NCBI GenBank assembly: GCA_020199975.1
Contig: JAIVJP010000439.1
Coordinates: forward strand, 1 to 5,258
Reading direction: 5' to 3'
DNA: 5,258 bases
Source of the DNA: Acidobacteriota bacterium
Lineage (GTDB): Bacteria > Acidobacteriota > Blastocatellia > Pyrinomonadales > Pyrinomonadaceae
Below, in pieces: positions 1 through 5,258 of the stretch (positions are counted from its first letter, which is position 1; each line of letters opens with the position of its first letter). Both the position numbers and the translations under genes were made by a program. The notes under the pieces are model-generated. The model was given only the letters and a program-made list of their open reading frames with translations, was not told the origin of the DNA and made no database searches.

Positions 1-35
1 CAGGAGTAAGGAGTCAGGAGTTAGGAGTTAGGAGG
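1..35. repeat. Heptamer tandem repeat, NAGGAGT, about five units
   Basis: Five successive 7-bp units on the plus strand fit the pattern NAGGAGT: CAGGAGT, AAGGAGT, CAGGAGT, TAGGAGT and TAGGAGG. The first base of each unit varies, the core AGGAG is constant, and only the last unit ends in G instead of T. The array runs into the left edge of the window, so its full length is unknown. Heptameric arrays of this kind are known from intergenic DNA of cyanobacteria (short tandemly repeated repetitive sequences) and similar ones occur in other bacteria. No function can be read from the sequence. Confidence 0.75.
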
Positions 36-86
36 CAGACGGCGGGAGGAAGAGGCGGATCGCCGGTCGATTTTATCCTGCCTCCT
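30..86. repeat. Inverted repeat downstream of the peptidase gene
   Basis: AGGAGGCAG at 30-38 is the exact reverse complement of CTGCCTCCT at 78-86, giving a 9-bp stem. The 39-nt interval contains a small nested hairpin, GGCG-GAT-CGCC, at 54-64. The element begins 11 bp beyond the stop codon of the minus-strand peptidase gene, so it could fold in that transcript's 3' end and act as a processing or termination structure. No uridine run follows the stem, so a classical intrinsic terminator is not supported. The right arm is also an inverted heptamer unit of the adjacent repeat, so the pairing may only reflect repeat origin. Confidence 0.4.
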
Positions 87-96
87 GCCGACTGGG

Positions 97-1656
97 TTAC
101 GGCTCCGGCTTCTTTGCGGAAGGCATCGTCATGAGTGCGGCCATGGTTTCAATCCCGTCCCACAAATTTTGCAATCTGATGTTTTCGTTCTCGGCGTGCT
201 GATTATTGTCGTAATTGGCAATGGGTACCGTGATGGTTACAGTGCGGAGGTTATTAGTAATGATCGACAGGGGCAGACTGCCTCCCGAGGTCGGCAGCTT
301 CACGATAGGTTTTGCCGAGGTGGCCTGCACGGCGGCAATAACGGAGAGCGCCACCGGCAAATCCATGCGCGTCCGCTCCGCGTTGTAGCCTCCATCGCGG
401 TGAACAACTTTGGCGATCAAGGGTCTTGTGAGCCGTTCCTGATCCGTCGGGTCATGATCGATGACATGGAACCCCTGCTTGCGGATGTGAGCGATCAAAC
501 GCTCGACCTGGCGTTGATAATCGGTTCCTTTTACGAGACGAAGATCCAGCACAGCGCTGGCCGTGGTCGGAATTACGTTGCGAGCGAGCGCACCGACGTC
601 TCCGCTACTCATCCCGTTAATATTGAGCGAAGGTTCGTTGATCAACTCGAGCAAGCTCTTACCCGCATTTTCTGTTCGCGCCAGGCCGAGCTGGATTTTG
701 AGTTCCTTATCATACTGCGGCGCCTCCTCAATCGCGCGCCGTTCCGTTTCGCCCAGGGGCGCAACGTCGTCATACCAGCCGGCAATGGTCACGCGTCCCG
801 CCTCATTTTTCATTGAGCTGAGCAGTTTCGCCAGAGTTAGCGCGGGATTTGGTGACCAGTTTCCATAGTGGCCGCTATGCAGTGGCCGCCTGGCGCCATA
901 GACAGTGAGATCGACGTTAGTATCGCCACGCACGCCAAAGACTACTTGCTTCAGACCTGATTGATGAACGGGGCCGTCGCAGATGAGCCAGGCGTCCGCT
1001 TCCAGCAGTTCCTGATGGCCACGAATGATGTCGCCGAGATGTGACGAACCAGCCTCCTCTTCGCCTTCAAAGAAAAACTTGACGTTAGAAGTGGGCGCAA
1101 TCCCCTGGGCTTTCAGTGCGTCGACTGCGGTCAGAATAGCCATCACCCCGGCTTTGTCATCCGACGCGGAGCGAGCGTAAAGACGCCATTCAGGATCGAT
1201 TTTCACACCTGGCTTTGGCATCGACAGAATAGTACCGCCGGCTTCCAGTGCGGCTGAACGAAGCGTGGGTTGCCACGGCATTGTGCCGACCCATTGTTTA
1301 GGATCGGTTGGTTGTCCGTCGTAATGCGCGTACAGAATGATGGTCCTCGTGGCGCCAGGAACTTTCCATTCGCCGTAAATGGCGGGCGGGACAGTTGAAT
1401 TGCCGGCTTCCAAAAGCCGCGGCTCCAGTTCGCGGCGCTTCATCATTTCTATGATTAATGCCGCATTCCTGCGGATGTTAACGTGATCGCTCGCGACGTT
1501 CGGGATCGAAAGCAACATCACAAACTCTTCAAGTATGCGGTGTTCATTTGCGATACGGTAGTCTCTGATCTTGCTCTGCTGCGCTGCGACGCCATAACTG
1601 GCACTGCTTGTTGCGAGAAGGATCGCTACGAGAATAACGTAGAGAAGCATTTTCAC
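97..1656 (-). CDS. Secreted M20 family metallopeptidase (dipeptidase-like)
   Basis: This 519-residue protein is a zinc-dependent M20 family hydrolase, probably cleaving dipeptides or acylated amino acids outside the cytoplasm. Residues 1-25 form a signal peptide: Lys2, a hydrophobic stretch at 4-15, and a plausible cut after VAA (23-25). The metal centre is complete by family comparison: HYDG at 111-114 (His111, Asp113), SDDKAG at 165-170 (bridging Asp166), EGEEEAG at 197-203 (general base Glu200, ligand Glu201), Asp227 in CDGP, and His487 in QHAENE. His260 in the lid/dimerisation domain (LHSGHYG) matches the residue that completes the neighbouring active site in carnosinase-type enzymes. Length and the C-terminal HAENE region are normal, so the gene looks intact. 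The start is GTG, with AGGA eight bases upstream and an in-frame TGA at 1678-1680; an ATG two codons later (1648-1650) is the alternative. Family assignment is firm. The substrate cannot be told. Confidence 0.93.
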   Translation of the reverse strand: MKMLLYVILVAILLATSSASYGVAAQQSKIRDYRIANEHRILEEFVMLLSIPNVASDHVNIRRNAALIIEMMKRRELEPRLLEAGNSTVPPAIYGEWKVPGATRTIILYAHYDGQPTDPKQWVGTMPWQPTLRSAALEAGGTILSMPKPGVKIDPEWRLYARSASDDKAGVMAILTAVDALKAQGIAPTSNVKFFFEGEEEAGSSHLGDIIRGHQELLEADAWLICDGPVHQSGLKQVVFGVRGDTNVDLTVYGARRPLHSGHYGNWSPNPALTLAKLLSSMKNEAGRVTIAGWYDDVAPLGETERRAIEEAPQYDKELKIQLGLARTENAGKSLLELINEPSLNINGMSSGDVGALARNVIPTTASAVLDLRLVKGTDYQRQVERLIAHIRKQGFHVIDHDPTDQERLTRPLIAKVVHRDGGYNAERTRMDLPVALSVIAAVQATSAKPIVKLPTSGGSLPLSIITNNLRTVTITVPIANYDNNQHAENENIRLQNLWDGIETMAALMTMPSAKKPEP

Positions 1657-1664
1657 GGCATGGA

Positions 1665-1668
1665 TCCT
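1665..1668 (-). promoter_or_regulatory. Ribosome binding site deciding the peptidase start
   Basis: AGGA on the minus strand lies 8 nt before the GTG at 1656 and 14 nt before the in-frame ATG at 1650. The spacing favours the GTG. The local sequence ATGCCGTGAAAATG also contains an out-of-frame-looking ATG at 1661 that ends after two codons at a TGA overlapping the GTG. Confidence 0.5.
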
Positions 1669-1676
1669 AGTTGCCC

Positions 1677-1706
1677 TTCACGTTTGGCTGTTTCACGTTC
1701 CGGCTG
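1677..1706. repeat. Imperfect 15-bp tandem repeat upstream of the peptidase
   Basis: TTCACGTTTGGCTG at 1677-1690 is followed by TTCACGTTCCGGCTG at 1692-1706. The two copies differ by one inserted base and one T/C change, with a period of 15 bp. They sit 20 to 50 bp upstream of the peptidase start codon, inside the 120-bp spacer after the tag gene. They could be paired binding sites for a regulator or a simple duplication. No convincing -35/-10 pair was found around them. Confidence 0.45.
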
Positions 1707-1776
1707 TTGTATTACAAGTTAATGAGATCAAAGCCATGATAGCGCGGATTACCCGCAGTGGCAGCAGAATAAATAA

Positions 1777-2346
1777 TCACTCCTGACTATTGTTCCAAAT
1801 CTCTTTGTAGCGAAAGCAATTGAGATCGTGGTCATTGACTAGACCAACAGCTTGCATCAAAGCGTAGCAGATAGTTGAGCCGACAAACTTGAAGCCGCGT
1901 TTCGCCAGGTCTTTGCTCAGCGCGTCAGATAGAGGTGTGTGCGTGGGAACGGGTGCTCCCCTTTTACGTTTTAGCGGCCGGTTATCGACGAAGCGCCAGA
2001 GGTACACGTCAAAACTGCCCAGCTCCTGCTGCACTGCAATAAATGCCTTGGCGTTCTGAATCGCAGACGCAATCTTCAGGCGGTTGCGGATGATGCCAGC
2101 ATTATCCAAGAGTCGCTCCACTTTACGTGGGTTGTACTTTGCGACTTTCGCGGGGTCAAAGTTATCAAACGCCGCGCGATAGTTATCACGTTTCTGCAGG
2201 ACAGTTTCCCAGCTGAGGCCGGCCTGGGCACCTTCCAGAATGAGAAACTCAAAAAGTCCGCGATCGTCATGGAGCGGTACGCCCCACTCCCGGTCATGAT
2301 AAGCGATTGCCAGATCAGTCCTGGGCCAGGCGCAACGTTTCAGCAT
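1777..2346 (-). CDS. tag: DNA-3-methyladenine glycosylase I
   Basis: This 189-residue enzyme excises 3-methyladenine from alkylated DNA, starting base excision repair in the cytoplasm. The sequence closely parallels E. coli Tag throughout: AYHDREWGVP at 15-24, LEGAQAGLSW at 37-46, DAGII-like DNAGIIRNR at 81-89, SDALSKDLAKRGFKFVGSTICY at about 140-161, and GLVNDH at 168-173. The structural zinc ligands known from E. coli Tag are present as Cys5, His17, His173 and Cys177, and the catalytic-site Glu38 and Trp46 align at the same numbers. Length matches the family. The ATG start is fixed by an in-frame TAA four codons upstream (2356-2358); there is no good Shine-Dalgarno sequence. It lies 50 bp after the kinase reading frame in the same direction, so co-transcription is possible. 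It appears intact and functional. Confidence 0.96.
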   Translation of the reverse strand: MLKRCAWPRTDLAIAYHDREWGVPLHDDRGLFEFLILEGAQAGLSWETVLQKRDNYRAAFDNFDPAKVAKYNPRKVERLLDNAGIIRNRLKIASAIQNAKAFIAVQQELGSFDVYLWRFVDNRPLKRKRGAPVPTHTPLSDALSKDLAKRGFKFVGSTICYALMQAVGLVNDHDLNCFRYKEIWNNSQE

Positions 2347-2396
2347 GTTGTTATCTTAACAGAGAAGAGACGGACTGTTTCGTAAGGATAGTTCTT

Positions 2397-2549
2397 TTAG
2401 ATCTTCCCCAGCCGACCGGCCAAACTCGCGACCACAGTTACCAGTTCATTGGCTTCCACTGGTTTGGCAACGTGCGTGTTGTACCCGGCCATTATCGCTC
2501 GCATGCGATCTTGCACTCGGGCGTAAGCCGTCAGAGCCACGGCGGGAAG
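2397..2549 (-). pseudogene. Out-of-frame C-terminal remnant of the kinase receiver domain
   Basis: Read from 2549 down to the TAA at 2397-2399, this stretch encodes the last third of a CheY-like receiver domain. LPAVALTAYA carries the conserved Thr of the fourth beta strand, RVQDRMRAIMAGYNTHVAKP carries the conserved Lys, and the end (VEANELVTVVASLAGR) is the final helix. It is not in the frame of the kinase upstream, whose receiver start (ILVVDDE) is followed correctly up to SAAEA at about 2550. About 40 residues, including the phosphoacceptor aspartate, are absent between the two parts. No start codon or ribosome binding site would let it be made alone as a meaningful protein. I read it as the tail of the same ancestral gene, separated by an internal deletion (or by an assembly error). 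Confidence 0.8.
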
Positions 2550-4758
2550 CCTCAGCGGCGCTGGTAACTCCAATAACGGTGGCGCCATACTGAGTGAGAT
2601 CCATTGTGACAAGATCCAACGTGTCCCTTTCGTCATCGACGACGAGAATGCGCAGATTTTCGAGACTGGGCGGCTCCGGTTCTGAGTCTTTTAAGGCTGT
2701 GATCGCGCCGGCCAAAGTTTCCGGTCTTAGTTCGCCACTGGGTTTACGAAGCTTTACAGTGAAGATTGCGCCAGGACCGTCCTTGCGGTTCTCGGCTGTG
2801 ATAATTCCCCCGTGAAGTTCTACCAGATGGCGAACGATTGCCAAACCAAGTCCCAGACCACCATATGTCCGAGTGGTGGTGCCATCAGCTTGGCGGAATC
2901 GCTCAAAGACGTGAGGCAGAAAAGCAGGATCAATCCCCGGACCGCTATCGCTCACCTGAATCTGTACATGAGCACTATCATGGCTCAAGCGGACCTCCAC
3001 TTTTCCCTCACTGGGGGTGAACTTCGCGGCGTTTGAAAGCAGGTTCCATATCACTTGCTGCAGACGATCGGCGTCGCCCGGTACGATCCGCAGTCGGGCC
3101 TCGATAATGGTCTCGATGTTGATCGCCTTCGCTTCGAGCGCCGGCCGTACGGCGTCGAGAGCTGCATCAACCACCGCGACCAGATCTACCGGGCCGAGAT
3201 TCAGTTGTAGTTTGCCGGTGATCACTCGCGAGACGTCGAGGATGTCCTCGATAATCTGTTTCTGTGACCAGGCATTGCGCTCAATTACCTCCAGAGCATG
3301 GGCGGCGCTGTCCTCGTCGAGCCTTCCCGATTTCAACATTCGCGACCAGCCAATTACGGCATTCAAAGGCGTGCGTAACTCGTGGGAGAGAGTAGCGAGA
3401 AACTCGTCCTTGAGACGATTGGCCTTCTCGGCGTCGGCCCGGGCTGCCCGTTCGCGCTCAAGTAGCCCGGCGCGTTCGTCCTCGGCCCGCTTACGTTTCG
3501 TAAACTGGCCAATCTGTCCCCCGATACTCGCAGCCAACTGTAACAGTTCATCGTCGAGTTCCCTGATCTCCATGCTAAAAAAGTCAAGCACTCCTAATAC
3601 TTCATCACCGAGAAGTATGGGAAAGCCAAACGCGCTATTAATACCTTCTTGCCGGGCGACTGCCGCCCGCGGAAAGTTTGGGTCTTCGGGGACGTTATCG
3701 ATCCTGGCAGGCGCGCCTTTTTCCCAGATGCGTCCGGGTAGACCCTCACCTCTCTTGAGCGCAACACTGCGTGTGAGTTTCTCGAATTCACTGACCGCGG
3801 TGGTCGGAGCCGCGTAGAAATCGACGCAACGCAACACCTGCGCGTCGTGATCTATGGTCCACAAACTGCCGGCATCCCATTCCAGTCCCCTGCACGTTAC
3901 CTGCAAAATTCTGCGGGCGCTTTCAATGAAGTCAGCCGACTCCGAGAGTATGCGGGTGACGGCATACTGAAGTGCCAGCCTGCGCTCCGTTTGCCTGCGA
4001 TCCGTAATGTCACGAGTAAAGCAACGAGTGTGTACAAACCTTCCTTGCTCGCGGAACACACTCGAATTAATGCGCACGTGCTTAATCGAGCCGTCCTTGC
4101 AGCGGAGGCTAGCGTCATAATCACTCAAAACCTCTCCAGCCTGAAGACGACTGAGAATGTCTTCTATTGCCTCCTGATCGACATGAAAGTCCGCGATGTT
4201 GCGACCGATATACTCTTCTCGCGAGTAGCCAAGCAGATCGAGTTCGGCCTGGTTGGCGCGAAGCACCGTACCGTCGGAGCTCACCCAGTGCAAACCGATA
4301 GCGGCGTTTTCAAAGAAATCCGTCAGCTCCGCTTCACTACGGCGCAGTACTTCTTCGGCTCGCTTTCGTTCGGTGACGTTCCGTTTGATGCCTACATAAC
4401 AAATCGGATCTCCGGAACCGTCGCTGGTAGTGAACGCAGAGATCTCAATGTGCCGGATCTCACCTGTTTTTGTATGACTTACTGCTTCGCCGCGGTAGAC
4501 GCCTTTCTGCGCCAGTTCGTAAACGATGTTTTCAAAGGCTTCGCGACCCATATGTATAGCCGGAGTCTGGCCCAGAAGTTCCTCGTCCGAATATCCAAAA
4601 AGATCCCGGTGTGCGGTGTTCTGTTCTACATAGTGGCCTTCAGGGCTGAGAATTGCTATCGGCTCATTGGAGTGGTTGAAGATTTCCCGGTAGAGGTCCA
4701 GACCAAACTCCGGCACCTTTAGAGCAGTGGGTCTAGCAGCGCTGTAGCCTTCAGACAT
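2446..4758 (-). CDS. Soluble PAS-PAS-GAF sensor histidine kinase with broken receiver domain
   Basis: This 770-residue protein is a sensor histidine kinase without membrane segments or signal peptide, so it probably senses a cytoplasmic signal. Domains in order: PAS 1 with its C-terminal PAC part (about 22-130, ending NVTERKRAEE), PAS 2 (about 142-253), GAF (about 262-420, with FGFPILLGDEVLGVLDFFS at 377-395), a charged helical linker (420-450), HisKA with SHELRTPLNAVIGW and phosphorylatable His459, then HATPase with N box NLLSNAAKF (572-580), G1 box DSGPGID (604-610), F box FERFRQ and G2 box GGLGLGLAIV (633-642). All catalytic motifs are intact. A receiver domain begins at about 703 (ILVVDDE, acidic pair Asp708/Asp709) and is lost after SAAEA at 733-737. 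Residues 738-770 are an out-of-frame tail. The start is bounded by an in-frame TGA at 4768-4770; the ribosome binding site is weak (GAG). The undamaged ancestor would have been about 825-830 residues. The ligands are unknown. Confidence 0.9.
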   Translation of the reverse strand: MSEGYSAARPTALKVPEFGLDLYREIFNHSNEPIAILSPEGHYVEQNTAHRDLFGYSDEELLGQTPAIHMGREAFENIVYELAQKGVYRGEAVSHTKTGEIRHIEISAFTTSDGSGDPICYVGIKRNVTERKRAEEVLRRSEAELTDFFENAAIGLHWVSSDGTVLRANQAELDLLGYSREEYIGRNIADFHVDQEAIEDILSRLQAGEVLSDYDASLRCKDGSIKHVRINSSVFREQGRFVHTRCFTRDITDRRQTERRLALQYAVTRILSESADFIESARRILQVTCRGLEWDAGSLWTIDHDAQVLRCVDFYAAPTTAVSEFEKLTRSVALKRGEGLPGRIWEKGAPARIDNVPEDPNFPRAAVARQEGINSAFGFPILLGDEVLGVLDFFSMEIRELDDELLQLAASIGGQIGQFTKRKRAEDERAGLLERERAARADAEKANRLKDEFLATLSHELRTPLNAVIGWSRMLKSGRLDEDSAAHALEVIERNAWSQKQIIEDILDVSRVITGKLQLNLGPVDLVAVVDAALDAVRPALEAKAINIETIIEARLRIVPGDADRLQQVIWNLLSNAAKFTPSEGKVEVRLSHDSAHVQIQVSDSGPGIDPAFLPHVFERFRQADGTTTRTYGGLGLGLAIVRHLVELHGGIITAENRKDGPGAIFTVKLRKPSGELRPETLAGAITALKDSEPEPPSLENLRILVVDDERDTLDLVTMDLTQYGATVIGVTSAAEASRRGSDGLRPSARSHASDNGRVQHARCQTSGSQ

Positions 4759-5099
4759 GGTTGCTCGTCAAACCGGGAAAATAGCGACACTCAGGGTGTT
4801 TGAAGGATCCAGCGAGGGGTACGGGTACAAAACCAGCCTTGGAAAGAACTAGCAAGATACGTGCCGCCCCCTTGTCTATAAATTCAGGGAGGGTAGACTG
4901 AAATCTAAAGGATTTCTATCAGATTTCGGGCTTTCTTCTGTTGTGATGCTGATAATGCTCCGTCTTGTAGATCTAAGTGATTGCATCTGGGACGAGTTAG
5001 AGAGTAGCGGCCGTTCAGTTCTGATTCACCTTTTGCTGAGATCATGAAAAATAGGAATCAGGTCTGGCAGCGTCTGCAAGTGTCTCTTAATTTCGGTCT

Positions 5100-5111
5100 G
5101 GCGTCGACGCC
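5100..5111. promoter_or_regulatory. Perfect 12-bp palindrome, possible operator
   Basis: GGCGTCGACGCC is its own reverse complement. It lies 22 bp upstream of the candidate -35 box of the plus-strand gene and its left edge overlaps the second copy of the direct repeat GGTCTGGC. The position would suit a dimeric regulator, but a 12-bp palindrome can arise by chance and no regulator is encoded nearby. Confidence 0.3.
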
Positions 5112-5133
5112 CCGTATTGAGCGATACCCATGA

Positions 5134-5161
5134 TTGACTTGTCAGGACCTTCCGATGTAAA
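5134..5161 (+). promoter_or_regulatory. Candidate sigma-70-type promoter for the right-edge gene
   Basis: TTGACT at 5134-5139 matches five of six consensus -35 bases and is followed after 16 bp by TGTAAA at 5156-5161, four of six for the -10. Transcription would start near 5168, giving a leader of about 85 nt before the ATG at 5254. Promoter consensus in this organism is unknown, so this is a match to the E. coli pattern only. Confidence 0.3.
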
Positions 5162-5238
5162 AACACTTCTGATCCAACAACTATCAATCACCACCTTGCT
5201 TACAAAGTCTGCCAGGGCTGGGTAATTCCCTCAGAATG

Positions 5239-5245
5239 AAAGGAG
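5239..5245 (+). promoter_or_regulatory. Strong Shine-Dalgarno sequence for the right-edge gene
   Basis: AAAGGAG ends 8 nt before the ATG at 5254. This is the strongest ribosome binding site in the window and is the main evidence that a gene begins here. Confidence 0.65.
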
Positions 5246-5253
5246 ATCTCACA

Positions 5254-5258
5254 ATGGC
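5254..5258 (+). CDS. Start of a plus-strand gene, cut by the window edge
   Basis: Only ATG and two bases of the second codon (GC, hence probably Ala) are inside the window. The call rests on the AAAGGAG motif at ideal spacing and on a plausible promoter about 90 bp upstream. The gene is divergent from the histidine kinase. Nothing can be said about the product. Confidence 0.55.

Larger units (their letters stand above)
4759..5253. other. Divergent intergenic region, 495 bp
   Basis: This spacer separates the minus-strand kinase from a plus-strand gene starting at 5254 and should hold both promoters. Visible items are a candidate plus-strand promoter (5134-5161), a perfect 12-bp palindrome (5100-5111), an 8-bp direct repeat GGTCTGGC (5061-5068 and 5095-5102), and a small hairpin GAAATC-TAAAG-GATTTC (4900-4916) without a T run. 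On the minus strand TATAGA (4880-4875) resembles a -10 box about 117 bp upstream of the kinase but lacks a good -35. No convincing protein, tRNA or riboswitch was found. Its length and the unplaced signals leave room for a small RNA, but nothing in the sequence shows one. Confidence 0.6.

Noticed and set aside
169..816. Plus-strand open frame (215 residues) opposite the peptidase
   Set aside because: It overlaps the C-terminal half of an intact M20 peptidase with conserved metal ligands and has no family features of its own.
1744..1756. GCGG-ATTAC-CCGC hairpin after the tag gene
   Set aside because: A 4-bp stem without a following T run on the transcribed strand does not support a terminator.
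2347..2396. Possible terminator between the kinase and tag (AACAG and CTGTT arms)
   Set aside because: The stem is 5 bp with a loop of about 12 nt and no T run, too weak to call.
3017..3817. Long plus-strand open frame (266 residues) opposite the kinase
   Set aside because: It is antisense to the GAF-HisKA part of the kinase, is rich in Ser, Arg and Ala, and shows no recognisable domain. The minus-strand frame has clear kinase motifs, so this is a shadow.
3847..4722. Plus-strand open frame (291 residues) opposite the PAS domains
   Set aside because: It is the mirror of the PAS-PAS coding sequence, has no recognisable motifs and no good ribosome binding site.
4900..4916. GAAATC-TAAAG-GATTTC hairpin as a terminator
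   Set aside because: The stem is only 6 bp, is AT-rich and has no T run on either strand. It also lies between two divergent genes, where no terminator is needed.
5044..5133. Possible 29-residue plus-strand small protein in the divergent spacer
   Set aside because: It has an ATG and stop but only a weak GAG upstream, no hydrophobic or other distinctive character, and ends just before the candidate promoter. An open frame this short is expected by chance.

Overview
The window is 5258 bp of bacterial chromosome with moderate GC content (a little over half by eye). It holds three complete genes on the minus strand and the first codons of a divergent plus-strand gene at the right edge. No phage, transposon, CRISPR, tRNA or rRNA sequence was recognised. 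The mix of a soluble PAS-PAS-GAF hybrid kinase, a secreted M20 dipeptidase-like enzyme and heptameric intergenic repeats resembles free-living environmental bacteria such as Acidobacteriota. That placement is an impression from protein style and is not supported by any marker gene.

Layout from left to right. Positions 1-96 carry a short heptamer tandem repeat and a partly inverted copy of it, just beyond the 3' end of the peptidase gene. Positions 97-1656 (minus) encode a signal-peptide-bearing M20 metallopeptidase with all the expected metal ligands. A 120-bp spacer with an imperfect 15-bp tandem repeat lies upstream of it. Positions 1777-2346 (minus) encode DNA-3-methyladenine glycosylase I (tag). 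Positions 2397-4758 (minus) hold a sensor histidine kinase (PAS, PAS, GAF, HisKA, HATPase) that should end in a receiver domain. The middle of the receiver is missing and the reading frame is broken. The intact frame therefore stops at 2446, while the last third of the receiver lies in another frame down to 2397. Positions 4759-5253 are a 495-bp divergent intergenic region, and a strong ribosome binding site and ATG for a new plus-strand gene sit at 5239-5258.

The kinase and tag are only 50 bp apart in the same direction, with no obvious terminator between them, so they may share a transcript. A functional link is unproven. The peptidase is probably an independent unit concerned with extracytoplasmic peptide or acylated amino acid hydrolysis. 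The one observation that stands out is the damaged receiver domain: its phosphoacceptor segment has been removed by an out-of-frame deletion while both flanks remain recognisable. I see no convincing undescribed system here.
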